Assembly: GCF_000373185.1 (NCBI RefSeq)
Contig: NZ_KB890637.1
Coordinates: forward strand, 36,484 to 73,072
Reading direction: 5' to 3'
DNA length: 36,589 nucleotides
DNA from: Segatella paludivivens DSM 17968 = JCM 13650
GTDB lineage: Bacteria; Bacteroidota; Bacteroidia; Bacteroidales; Bacteroidaceae
Position numbers and translations under genes: made by a program. A model generated the notes under the pieces. That model was not told the origin of the DNA, did no database searches, and was given only the letters and a program-made list of their open reading frames with translations. Shown piece after piece: positions 1 to 8,369 of the stretch (positions within the stretch are counted from its first letter, which is position 1; each line of letters starts with the position of its first letter).

Positions 1-19
1 TTAGTACTAATTATATTTA

Positions 20-27
20 CAAAGATA
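20..27 (-). promoter_or_regulatory. Possible -7 promoter box for a gene left of the window
   Basis: The minus strand reads TATCTTTG here, a match to the Bacteroidetes -7 consensus TAnnTTTG. Transcription would run left, off the window. I see no matching -33 TTTG at the right distance, so this could be chance in A+T-rich DNA. Confidence 0.3.
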
Positions 28-228
28 TATAAAATCGCTAATATATAGCTTATAAACGCGAATTATTTGTCGAAAAACCTCAAAAAAGTTTCTTTTGGGG
101 AAACATTTGCTAAATAGTGCTTTTGTATTCGTCTTTATACTAACCGGTCATAACAATATTGTGCGTTTGCACTGAAATTAAATATATCGTTGATTTCTTT
201 TATTGAGTATCTTGAAAAATCATTGGTG

Positions 229-242
229 CGCGCACGTGCGCG
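229..242. promoter_or_regulatory. 14-bp perfect GC-rich palindrome
   Basis: The sequence CGCGCACGTGCGCG equals its own reverse complement and sits in otherwise A+T-rich intergenic DNA. It has no loop, so it fits a dimeric DNA-binding protein site better than a terminator. The centre CACGTG is shared with parS sites, but the arms do not match the known parS consensus. Its function is unknown. Confidence 0.4.
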
Positions 243-303
243 TACATTAATATAAGATGTTTGATTTCGGTATTACTTGCGTTTTTATCGTATTATACAA
301 AAA

Positions 304-1287
304 CTACTTATCCTTTGTTGGAATCCAGTTTGTGCATTGCTTGAATACATTTTCTAATGTAATATTAGCTGCTTCTTTCTTTGAAAGTTGGTGTGTCCAT
401 TTCACTCTGCCTGAATTGTTAGCTCCAGCACCATTGTTGTTATATTCTGAATAACGTGCAGTCTTTTCATTCTCTGGATTTTTCCAGTTCTCCCATCCTT
501 CTGGTCGAATGTGTTTCCCTAAGTCGCAGTTCATAAATAGTGTACATGCGTATGGACGCCAAGGACGACCTAGATAAACCTTATTCACATCGTCTTGCGC
601 TATCAGTTTACAATGATCGAATATGTAACCAAATGGTTGTTCAGCTGGTGTTGATGCTGCTGTTACATAACTATCAGCTTTACTCTTTATTGTGCAGTGT
701 TCAAACCAAGCTGTGGCAGGACCAAAGATGAAGTCTGTTGTCCCCTCAATATAGCAGTCGGCAAAGTAAAGACGAGTGCCAGCTATGCCTGTAAATATCG
801 TATCTTGGTGTCCTAAGAAGTTACAATTCACAAATGTCAGTCGATCACCTTCCGTGTGAAGTGATACCGCTTGTCCAAGTCTTGCTGAATTGTTTTCAAT
901 TGTAATATTCTTTAGTTTGATATCGTTTCCTTCAATCTTCAACGTATATGTGCGAAACGTACCCATTGGTTTGCCAGTCTCAGGAATCTTTATGTTTGCG
1001 TGATCATCATACGTGATAATGGTCTTGTCACGGTCTTCTCCACAAATCTCTATATTGTTGAGCCATGATGGAATGACTAACTTTTCTTTGTAGATGCCTT
1101 TCTTAACGAAGATAACCTTGTGGTAGTCCATAAATGCACGACAAACTTCAATGGCTTCTGATATGTTACGAAACTCAGCTGTCCCGTCACGTGCTACGAA
1201 AAGCGTATCGGGGTTGTCATACTTGTTTGCGGCATTGATGTTTGCAGCCATAAAGATAGCAGCAAACAGTAGCATTATTTTTTTCAT
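304..1287 (-). CDS. Secreted pectinesterase (CE8 family)
   Basis: The protein has 327 residues and an N-terminal signal peptide (about residues 1-19), so it is exported to the periplasm or cell surface. It should remove methyl esters from pectin (homogalacturonan). The CE8 signatures are present in order: GQA near residue 139, LGHQDT with Asp162, TTDFIFG with Asp185 (the two expected catalytic Asp), and LGRPW with Arg241 and Trp243. Length and right-handed beta-helix pattern fit the family. It follows rel by 66 bp on the same strand and no clear promoter lies in the gap, so it may be read through from the parAB-rel operon. No pectin lyase or SusC/D genes are nearby, so it is a lone pectin gene here. 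Confidence 0.93.
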   Translation of the reverse strand: MKKIMLLFAAIFMAANINAANKYDNPDTLFVARDGTAEFRNISEAIEVCRAFMDYHKVIFVKKGIYKEKLVIPSWLNNIEICGEDRDKTIITYDDHANIKIPETGKPMGTFRTYTLKIEGNDIKLKNITIENNSARLGQAVSLHTEGDRLTFVNCNFLGHQDTIFTGIAGTRLYFADCYIEGTTDFIFGPATAWFEHCTIKSKADSYVTAASTPAEQPFGYIFDHCKLIAQDDVNKVYLGRPWRPYACTLFMNCDLGKHIRPEGWENWKNPENEKTARYSEYNNNGAGANNSGRVKWTHQLSKKEAANITLENVFKQCTNWIPTKDK

Positions 1288-1353
1288 AGTTTTGTTTGTT
1301 TAGTATTATATATCAGTTCTTATTATTTAAGGTACAAGGTCGTTGTTTGCGTT

Positions 1354-3636
1354 TTACATAATCTGCATTACTTCCTGCAAATCGTCTATACCTTTTAGGT
1401 TTTCCATAATGTCTCTTACTTCGTCTCTGTCATGTACTTTAACCTCTATACTACCGTCAAAGATGCCTTCGTCACTATTGATTGTAACCTTATGAATGTT
1501 AAGGTTCATGCGTGAAGATATTACTTCTGCTACATCCTGAAGCATACCTTTACGGTCAATACCTCTTATTTCGATTGTAGCATCAAAATACATCTGTTTA
1601 TGCATATCCCATTTTGCATCAAGAATACGATTGCCGTAGCTAGATTTTAGTCGGCTTGCCACAGGACATACACGCTTGTGAATTTCGATATGGTTCTTGT
1701 TGTCAATATATCCAAGTATATCATCACCTGGTATAGGGTGGCAACAGGATGGGAATATAAACATATTAATTGTTTCTTCGCTAATGATTACAGGCTTCTT
1801 TTTCTTGAAGTCTTTGTTAACGATAAACAGATTGTTTATTTCATCTTCTTCATCTTTGCCCTTATCGTCTTTCTTGCCGTGTAGGAATGGTACATATTTG
1901 CGCCATCCGGAATTAGTTAATTCTTTCTTAACCTTACCAAGCAACTCGTCAAGATCTTTTTCTCCTAATATAATCTTCTTGTCGCCAAGAGCAAGGAATA
2001 AATCTTCTGGTTTCTGCACGTCATGGTAATCGCATAGCTTATCCAGTACAGAAGATGTGAGTTCTAGACTGTTATTTGTGAGCCATGCATTTAGTACGCT
2101 CTCTCCGTTCTTCTGAATTTCACGGTTGTCACGACGCAAAATAGCCTGTATCTTCGCTCTTGCCTTTGCTGTAGACACAAAGTTTATCCATGAAGGCTGC
2201 ACATGCTGAGACTTACTTGTGAGTATTTCTACTTGATCGCCACTGTTTAATTTATGACTTAAAGGCACAAGTTTATGATTGACCTTAGCTCCGATACAAT
2301 GACTTCCGAGGAATGTGTGTATCTGGAATGCAAAGTCAAGTGCCGTACATCCCGCTGGCATCGTTTTAATCTCGCCTTTAGGTGTAAATACAAATATCTC
2401 AGAAGCGTATAGGTTTAACTTTATACTGTCAAGGAAGTCCATTGCATCAGGCTGTGGATCATCAAGAATCTCCTTGATAGTTCCCAACCAATTGTTTAGT
2501 TCTCCTTCGTCCTCAGTGTATTCAGCACCGTCCTTATATTTCCAATGAGCAGCAAAGCCTTGTTCTGCAACTTCGTCCATGTGATCAGAACGGATTTGCA
2601 CCTCAATCCATCTGCCCTGTTTACTCATAAGGGTAACATGGAGTGCTTGATATCCGTTAGCCTTTGGATGATTTAACCAGTCACGTAATCTGTCTGGATG
2701 ACTCTTATAAATGCGGCTTATAGCAACGTAGATGTTGAAACATTCGTTGATTTCTTCCTTACGAACTTTAGGTTCAAAGATTATTCTTACAGCAAGAATA
2801 TCATAGATTTCTTCAAATGTTACATGCTTATTCTGCATCTTATTCCAAATGGAATAAGGACTTTTTACACGAGCTTTGATTTGATATTGTAGTCCAATCT
2901 TGTCAAGAGCCTCACGTATAGGATCTGTGAACTGTGCAAAAAGCATGTCACGCTGTTCGCGTGTAGAAGCCAGTTTATCTTGTATTGTTTTGTATTCTTC
3001 AGGATGCTCGTATTTAAAACTCAGATCCTCAAGCTCTGTCTTTATCTTATTAAGTCCCAAACGATTAGCCAACGGTGCATATATATATAAGGTCTCACCT
3101 GCAATCTTATATTGCTTGTTGGCTGGTTGTGAAACAAGAGTTCTCATATTGTGGAGACGGTCACAAATTTTGATGAGAATCACGCGAATGTCATCACTCA
3201 TTGTGAGCAGTAGTTTCTTGAAATTCTCTGCTTGTGCAGAAGCCTTATCACCGAAAATACCACCACTTATTTTAGTCAGACCGTCTACAATCTGCGCTAT
3301 TTTGTTTCCGAATATGTTTTCTATGTCCTCAACAGTATAGTCTGTGTCTTCAACGACATCGTGCAGAAGTGCTGAACATATACTTGTTGAGCCGAGTCCC
3401 ATTTCTTCGCATGCAATAAGAGCAACGGCAATAGGGTGCATGATATATGGCTCGCCAGATAATCTTCTCACACCTTTGTGAGCTTGTCTGGCGAAATTAA
3501 AGGCTTTCGTGATTATGTCAACCTTCTTCCTGTGTCGAGATGCAAGATAGGTATCAAGCAAATGCTGGAAAGCATCTGTTATCATTTTGTCTTCGGCAGC
3601 TTCACGTGCAGCCTCTTTCATATCATGCTCATCCAT
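1354..3636 (-). CDS. rel: Bifunctional (p)ppGpp synthetase/hydrolase (RelA/SpoT family)
   Basis: This 760-residue stringent-response enzyme makes and degrades (p)ppGpp in the cytoplasm. The HD hydrolase domain covers about residues 45-165 and keeps its metal-binding set (His53, His67, HD at 92-93, ED at 96-97), so hydrolysis is expected to be active. The synthetase domain covers about 250-366, with RVKSPYSIW, the NGYQALH motif near 327-333 and EVQIRS near 345. A TGS domain follows (about 415-475), then a Cys/His-rich segment (SCCHP) and a C-terminal ACT domain. This is the usual long Rel layout. It starts 15 bp after the mltD-like stop codon and looks like the last core gene of the parAB operon. 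Having both catalytic halves intact favours a bifunctional Rel over a synthesis-only RelA. Confidence 0.96.
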   Translation of the reverse strand: MDEHDMKEAAREAAEDKMITDAFQHLLDTYLASRHRKKVDIITKAFNFARQAHKGVRRLSGEPYIMHPIAVALIACEEMGLGSTSICSALLHDVVEDTDYTVEDIENIFGNKIAQIVDGLTKISGGIFGDKASAQAENFKKLLLTMSDDIRVILIKICDRLHNMRTLVSQPANKQYKIAGETLYIYAPLANRLGLNKIKTELEDLSFKYEHPEEYKTIQDKLASTREQRDMLFAQFTDPIREALDKIGLQYQIKARVKSPYSIWNKMQNKHVTFEEIYDILAVRIIFEPKVRKEEINECFNIYVAISRIYKSHPDRLRDWLNHPKANGYQALHVTLMSKQGRWIEVQIRSDHMDEVAEQGFAAHWKYKDGAEYTEDEGELNNWLGTIKEILDDPQPDAMDFLDSIKLNLYASEIFVFTPKGEIKTMPAGCTALDFAFQIHTFLGSHCIGAKVNHKLVPLSHKLNSGDQVEILTSKSQHVQPSWINFVSTAKARAKIQAILRRDNREIQKNGESVLNAWLTNNSLELTSSVLDKLCDYHDVQKPEDLFLALGDKKIILGEKDLDELLGKVKKELTNSGWRKYVPFLHGKKDDKGKDEEDEINNLFIVNKDFKKKKPVIISEETINMFIFPSCCHPIPGDDILGYIDNKNHIEIHKRVCPVASRLKSSYGNRILDAKWDMHKQMYFDATIEIRGIDRKGMLQDVAEVISSRMNLNIHKVTINSDEGIFDGSIEVKVHDRDEVRDIMENLKGIDDLQEVMQIM

Positions 3637-3651
3637 ATTCGTATAGTTTAT

Positions 3652-5007
3652 TTACTTAACTTTAATTTTCTTTCCAGCACGTATATTGCTTCCATCAATA
3701 CCATTTAGTTTCTTCAACTTAGAAACTGTTGTATTATGTTTTTCTGCGATTTCAGAAAGCGTATCACCGTCACCAATGGTAACGCTTTTGCTTGTATGTT
3801 TGCGCTTGTTTTTCTTCTTTCTGGTATATTTGCTTGAACTGGAATAGCTTTTGTGTCGACTGTATGAACGGCTCTTTGTAACTACTGGCTCTTCATTGTT
3901 AACCTCTACCTCTGTACGCTTGCTAGCCATTTCTGCAGGCTTGTATGCGCAAATAGAATCTTCATTGTCAATGAATTTTGTAATCATCAATGTTGGTAAT
4001 CTCAATGAAGATGGACGCCAGCTTCCGTTAACCAAGTCATGACGATATTGTGGGTTCAAAGTCCTAATCTGCTCTATATCTATACCTAGAACATGTGAAA
4101 TCTGTTCAAAGTTTATATCCTTATTTACTAATATCGTATCAGTCTTCTCTGGAAGTTCTGAAGTCATTGGACATATATTATGATCACAATAGTAGTTCAT
4201 AATATAGTTTGCTGCGATGAAAGCAGGAACATATCCCTTAGTCTCGTCAGGAAGATAAGGATAAATCTGCCAATAGTCAGTCTGTTTTGAGCGATGCATA
4301 GCTTTGCTAATCTTATCTGTACCGCAATTATATGCTGCAATTACAAGATTCCAATCGCCATATAATTTATATAAGTCGCTGAGATAGTGTGCTGCTGCAT
4401 AAGAAGATTTTATAGGGTCGCGACGCTCGTCAACAAGAGAGTTTACTGTTAGTCCGTATTTCTTTGCAGTCTTTATCATGAACTGCCACAGACCTGTTGC
4501 TCCAACTCTAGAAACAGCACATGGATTAAGTGCAGATTCTATTACAGGAAGATATTTAAGTTCGAGTGGAAGACCGTAGGTATCTAGTGCCTCTTCAAAG
4601 ATTGGCATGTAGAAATTCTGAGCTCCCAACATATAACTTACTGAATTGCGCAGATGACCGCTGTATCTATCAATGAATGTTTGCACAACATCATTGTATG
4701 GCATTTCTATTACAGTAGGTAACATGCTAAGTCGTTTCATGTAAATGGCTTTATCATATACAGGATTAACATCCGGCATGTTACAGTTTGTATCAGGTTT
4801 GAGATAATTTTTTGTGTTGTATAGATGCATCAAACTGTCAAGTTCTTGTGTCATGGCCTCTGGAAGGTCTATGGTTACTTGCTTTCCTTGTGCATCTTTA
4901 ACGGTAATCTCCGTTTCTTTTTTATTATCATCCTTTTCAACTTGCGCCTGTATTGCACAGTTTCCGGCAAAGAGTAGGGTGATGGTGAATAAATAGATTT
5001 TCTTCAT
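3652..5007 (-). CDS. mltD: MltD-like lytic transglycosylase with LysM domain
   Basis: The protein has 451 residues and a signal peptide (about 1-21, ending AIQAQ). The SLT transglycosylase domain covers about residues 130-240: the catalytic Glu157 lies in PVIESALNP, followed by GATGLWQFM and AAYNCGT. It should cleave the peptidoglycan glycan chain and form 1,6-anhydro-muramic acid ends. A poorly conserved LysM-like segment around residues 290-340 is followed by a basic Ser/Lys-rich linker and a clear LysM domain at the C-terminus (about 408-451) that would hold the enzyme on the cell wall. It sits between the DUF5683 gene (45-bp gap) and rel (15-bp gap), the order familiar from Bacteroidales genomes. 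Confidence 0.94.
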   Translation of the reverse strand: MKKIYLFTITLLFAGNCAIQAQVEKDDNKKETEITVKDAQGKQVTIDLPEAMTQELDSLMHLYNTKNYLKPDTNCNMPDVNPVYDKAIYMKRLSMLPTVIEMPYNDVVQTFIDRYSGHLRNSVSYMLGAQNFYMPIFEEALDTYGLPLELKYLPVIESALNPCAVSRVGATGLWQFMIKTAKKYGLTVNSLVDERRDPIKSSYAAAHYLSDLYKLYGDWNLVIAAYNCGTDKISKAMHRSKQTDYWQIYPYLPDETKGYVPAFIAANYIMNYYCDHNICPMTSELPEKTDTILVNKDINFEQISHVLGIDIEQIRTLNPQYRHDLVNGSWRPSSLRLPTLMITKFIDNEDSICAYKPAEMASKRTEVEVNNEEPVVTKSRSYSRHKSYSSSSKYTRKKKNKRKHTSKSVTIGDGDTLSEIAEKHNTTVSKLKKLNGIDGSNIRAGKKIKVK

Positions 5008-5052
5008 TACTTAATTTTTGTCATATATAATGTTTTCTCTTCTCAACTTACT

Positions 5053-5766
5053 CTAGAAGTTTAGGCTGCAGTGCACGCCTATACCACCTGAAGTGAGAGG
5101 ATTTCGGTTGTTGTCTGTATTTATGATAGCAGGCTCAACGCTGAGACTGAGATCGTTTGATATATCAAATTCTGATAATGATGCGTCAACATAAGCGTCA
5201 ATTACAGAAAGCGCATAGACGCCTACTAGTACAAAGAAGCTCATGTCTCTCCAACGACGGAAGCGGTCTTTTCGATTTTTGAAAAGATTTTGATATGTAG
5301 CGAGGTTTTCGTTTGTTATTTTTGCGCCGAGATGCATAAACTGATTATAGCTGGCAGTATTGGGGTCATTATCCATTATGTCCATATATGCCTGGGAATA
5401 GTCATGATACATCTGATTGTTCCATTTCATAGCGTAAACGCATCCTACTATTCCTCCATAAATGATAGGTAGTTTCCAAAATTTGCGGTTGTAAATCTGT
5501 CCAGCTCCAGGCAATACAAGAGCTAACCATAATGCCCTCTTTGGTTCAGGACGCCATGTAGCCCAGTCACGCTTTGGCTTTTTGACCTTTTTTGTGTCGT
5601 TAGCCACTAGCGTAAGACTATCTTTGTGAGTAAGTGCATCTGTAGCTTTGATATTCGTAGTATCGGAAATAACGATACGATTTTTCACATTCTGTGCTTT
5701 AGCAGAGAACGGCATGGCGAATATCGCAGCAGATATGATTATAAATGAAGTTATCTTCACAGACAT
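5053..5766 (-). CDS. DUF5683 membrane protein
   Basis: This 237-residue protein has an N-terminal signal sequence or membrane helix (about 1-24). The conserved core follows around residues 77-112, with the LPGAGQIYNRKFWKLP motif and a hydrophobic segment. A second hydrophobic stretch lies at about 175-190. The family is common in Bacteroidetes next to parAB and mltD and has no established biochemical role. Its start codon is 1 bp from the parB stop, which implies co-transcription and probably translational coupling. A role in the cell envelope is inferred only from membrane location and neighbours. Confidence 0.85.
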   Translation of the reverse strand: MSVKITSFIIISAAIFAMPFSAKAQNVKNRIVISDTTNIKATDALTHKDSLTLVANDTKKVKKPKRDWATWRPEPKRALWLALVLPGAGQIYNRKFWKLPIIYGGIVGCVYAMKWNNQMYHDYSQAYMDIMDNDPNTASYNQFMHLGAKITNENLATYQNLFKNRKDRFRRWRDMSFFVLVGVYALSVIDAYVDASLSEFDISNDLSLSVEPAIINTDNNRNPLTSGGIGVHCSLNF

Positions 5767-5767
5767 A

Positions 5768-6658
5768 TTAATCTTTCAGTTTGTCGAAAACGTTCATGAT
5801 CCGTTCTAGTTCTTCTTCATTAGCGAAAGGAATGCTAATTTTTCCTTTTCCTTTTGGCGAACAAGTCATTTGAACTTTTGTATTGAGAAACGATGCAAGG
5901 CGTGTTTTCAGTTCATTGAACTCTTCTGGCAATTGACTGCGTGCAATGATTTTCTTCTTGCTGCTTTCAATATCTTCTCCACTCTTTAAAGCCTGAACAA
6001 GTTCTTCAACTTTTCTTACCGAGTATCCGTTTTTCTGTATTTCCTTGAAAAGTTTTATTTGTAATGACGGACTATCGATAGCAAGCAATGCTCGTGCATG
6101 TCCCATATCAATTTCCTTCTTCTGCAAAGCCATCTGTACTTCTGCAGGAAGTTTTAATAATCTAAGATAGTTGGTTATTGCTGTACGGCTTTTTCCTACA
6201 CGTTCAGAAACTTTTTCCTGTGTCATTCCGCTACCTTCCATTAGATGCTCGTATGCAAGTGCAATTTCTACAGCGTTCAGGTCTTCACGTTGGATATTCT
6301 CAACGAGTGCCATTTCCATAACATTCTCGTCTTTTATCGTACGAATGTATGCTGGAATAGCTTTAAGTCCTGCAAGTTGAGAAGCTCTCCATCTTCTTTC
6401 ACCAGCAATAATCTGAAATTTGTTCTCAGTTATTTGTCTTAGAGTGATAGGTTGAATAATACCTATTTCTCTAATACTTACTGCCAATTCATGTAATGCT
6501 TCGTTTTCAAATTCACGACGAGGCTGATTAGGATTAGCTTCTATTTGGTCTATAGCAATCTCATTGATGGTAGAAGAACCCTGAGTGCGCACAGCATCTG
6601 TTGATATCAGTGCGTCAAGTCCTCTTCCGAGTGCGTTGAATTTCTTATGTACAGCCAT
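5768..6658 (-). CDS. parB: Chromosome-partitioning protein ParB
   Basis: The protein has 296 residues. The N-terminal ParB/Srx-type CTPase domain carries GERRWRA (residues 86-92) and ENIQRE (120-125), the expected nucleotide-binding boxes. A helix-turn-helix for parS recognition lies at about 145-168 (MTQEKVSERVGKSRTAITNYLRL region), and a C-terminal dimerisation segment closes the protein. It should load on parS sites near the origin, slide as a CTP-dependent clamp and stimulate the ParA ATPase. It follows parA with a 59-bp gap on the same strand. No strong parS site is visible in the operon; one weak candidate inside surE is listed under findings. Confidence 0.96.
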   Translation of the reverse strand: MAVHKKFNALGRGLDALISTDAVRTQGSSTINEIAIDQIEANPNQPRREFENEALHELAVSIREIGIIQPITLRQITENKFQIIAGERRWRASQLAGLKAIPAYIRTIKDENVMEMALVENIQREDLNAVEIALAYEHLMEGSGMTQEKVSERVGKSRTAITNYLRLLKLPAEVQMALQKKEIDMGHARALLAIDSPSLQIKLFKEIQKNGYSVRKVEELVQALKSGEDIESSKKKIIARSQLPEEFNELKTRLASFLNTKVQMTCSPKGKGKISIPFANEEELERIMNVFDKLKD

Positions 6659-6717
6659 TTCTTCTTATGATGTATTATTAATTGATGACGATATTCATTC
6701 AATCATCATTAAAGAAT

Positions 6718-7482
6718 TTATGAGTTCTTGTTTATTATTTCTTTTGCAAGTGCCAGATGATTCTTAGCTCCTGTAGATTCTGCATCGTATAGAATTACAG
6801 GAAGTCCGTGACTAGGGCTTTCACTGAGTTTCACGTTACGCTGAATAACAGTTTTAAATACTAATTCCTGGAAGTGGCGTTTCACCTCATCATATATCTG
6901 GTTTGCAAGGCGTAGACGACTGTCATACATAGTGAGCACAAATCCTTCAATCTCTAAGTCCTGATTCAGTTTGCTCTTAATAATCTTTATCGTATTAAGA
7001 AGTTTGCTGATACCTTCAAGTGCAAAATATTCACACTGAACAGGAATAACAACAGAATTAGCTGCAGTGAGTGCGTTTACAGTAATCAGACCTAATGAAG
7101 GGCTACAGTCAATAAGGATGTAGTCATATTCATTACTAATCGGGTCAAGTAGGTTTTTCAAAACCTTTTCTCGGTTTTCTAAATTCAGCATCTCAATTTC
7201 AGCACCTACCAAATCTATATGGCTTGGTATTATATCCAAACCATTGATGTCTGTGGTATAGATGGCGTCGCGCACATCTGCGTGGTCGATGATACATTCA
7301 TATAGGGAGCAGTCAACTTCTTTAATGTCCACTCCTAAGCCACTGGATGCATTTGCCTGTGGGTCTGCGTCTACTACGAGAACTGTTTTCTCTAATGTAG
7401 CAAGTGATGCTGCAAGGTTTATGGTCGTAGTGGTCTTGCCCACGCCGCCCTTTTGGTTAGCTAAAGCGATTATTTTTCCCAT
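6718..7482 (-). CDS. parA: Chromosome-partitioning ATPase ParA (Soj type)
   Basis: This 254-residue MinD/ParA-type ATPase has the deviant Walker A KGGVGKTT at residues 11-18, the VDADPQANAS switch region near residue 40 and a LIDCSPSLG Walker B region. The lack of an N-terminal DNA-binding extension marks it as a chromosomal Soj-like ParA. ATP-bound dimers should bind DNA non-specifically and move ParB-parS complexes. It is the first gene of the leftward operon, and a TAnnTTTG box lies at 7506-7513, close upstream of the start. It diverges from surE, so the two promoters lie within about 60 bp of each other. Confidence 0.96.
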   Translation of the reverse strand: MGKIIALANQKGGVGKTTTTINLAASLATLEKTVLVVDADPQANASSGLGVDIKEVDCSLYECIIDHADVRDAIYTTDINGLDIIPSHIDLVGAEIEMLNLENREKVLKNLLDPISNEYDYILIDCSPSLGLITVNALTAANSVVIPVQCEYFALEGISKLLNTIKIIKSKLNQDLEIEGFVLTMYDSRLRLANQIYDEVKRHFQELVFKTVIQRNVKLSESPSHGLPVILYDAESTGAKNHLALAKEIINKNS

Positions 7483-7505
7483 TTCGAAAAAAGTTGATTT
7501 GACCG

Positions 7506-7513
7506 CAAAGTTA
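7506..7513 (-). promoter_or_regulatory. -7 promoter box of the parA operon
   Basis: The minus strand reads TAACTTTG, matching TAnnTTTG, 23 bp upstream of the parA start codon. This implies a short leader of about 15-20 nt. Confidence 0.6.
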
Positions 7514-7555
7514 CATATTTTATGCGAGAAATACTAGAATTAAACCTTTTTTTAG

Positions 7556-7563
7556 TACTTTTG
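7556..7563 (+). promoter_or_regulatory. -7 promoter box of surE-lpxB
   Basis: TACTTTTG matches TAnnTTTG and ends 21 bp before the surE start codon. It diverges from the parA promoter. No clear -33 TTTG is seen. Confidence 0.55.
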
Positions 7564-7584
7564 TGCCAAACTTAAAAGTTAAAT

Positions 7585-8355
7585 ATGAATAATTGCCGTC
7601 CATTAATACTTATATCAAATGATGATGGATATCATGCAAATGGTATCAAAACTCTAGTTTCTTTTCTCAAAGATAAAGCTGATTTGATAGTTTGTGCACC
7701 TGAATCAGCACGCTCTGGATTTTCTTGTGCCTTCTCTGCAACAACACCATTGAGGCTCAAACGTCGCCATAATATGGGAGATGTAGAGATATGGTCTTGC
7801 AACGGAACTCCTGTAGACTGTGTAAAAATTGCTATCTCTGAATTGTGTGGTGGCAGAATTCCTGATCTTGTTATAGGTGGTATCAATCACGGTGATAATT
7901 CTACAGTTAATAATCATTATTCAGGAACGATGGGAGTGGCTCTTGAGGGATGTATGAAATATATTCCGTCTATAGCTTTCTCTTCATGTAACTATGATAC
8001 AGAAGCTGAATTGGGATATTTGAAAGATGATGTTTGCAAGATTGTTGACAAAGTACTTGCTGAGGGATTGCCAAAGGGAATATGTCTTAACGTTAACTTC
8101 CCGAAAATGCCTCCTTTCAAAGGTACAAAGATATGCCGAATGACAATGGGGCAATGGGTGAACGAAATCGTAAAGGAACGTCATCCACGTGGATATGATT
8201 ATTATTGGGTAGTAGGAGAGTATCGTAACGATGAGCCTGACGCAGAGGATGGAGATCAGTGGGCTGTCAACAATGGATATGTTGCTATAACTCCTACAAA
8301 AATTGATGTAACTGATTACGAGATTATTGATAAACTTAATAGCTGGGGGCTTTAA
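7585..8355 (+). CDS. surE: 5'-nucleotidase SurE
   Basis: The protein has 256 residues. The SurE metal-binding motif SNDDG is at residues 11-15, followed by the conserved Ser in the APESARSG segment (about 39-46) and the GGINHGDN motif that supplies the metal-binding Asn. SurE is a cytoplasmic metal-dependent phosphatase acting on nucleoside 5'-monophosphates. It is the first gene of a two-gene plus-strand unit with lpxB (14-bp gap) and has its own -7 box. Length and motif spacing are normal for the family. Confidence 0.95.
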   Translation: MNNCRPLILISNDDGYHANGIKTLVSFLKDKADLIVCAPESARSGFSCAFSATTPLRLKRRHNMGDVEIWSCNGTPVDCVKIAISELCGGRIPDLVIGGINHGDNSTVNNHYSGTMGVALEGCMKYIPSIAFSSCNYDTEAELGYLKDDVCKIVDKVLAEGLPKGICLNVNFPKMPPFKGTKICRMTMGQWVNEIVKERHPRGYDYYWVVGEYRNDEPDAEDGDQWAVNNGYVAITPTKIDVTDYEIIDKLNSWGL

Positions 8356-8369
8356 ATAAAAGTTTTGTT

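Larger units (their letters stand above)
1..303. other. Intergenic region left of the pectinesterase gene
   Basis: No convincing gene is present. The region is A+T-rich apart from a GC-rich perfect palindrome at 229-242 (listed separately). The short reading frame that starts at 257 is antisense to the end of the pectinesterase gene and looks like noise. Confidence 0.6.

Noticed and set aside
2900..3340. 146-codon plus-strand frame inside rel
   Set aside because: It is antisense to the conserved hydrolase and synthetase domains of rel and has no supporting signals.
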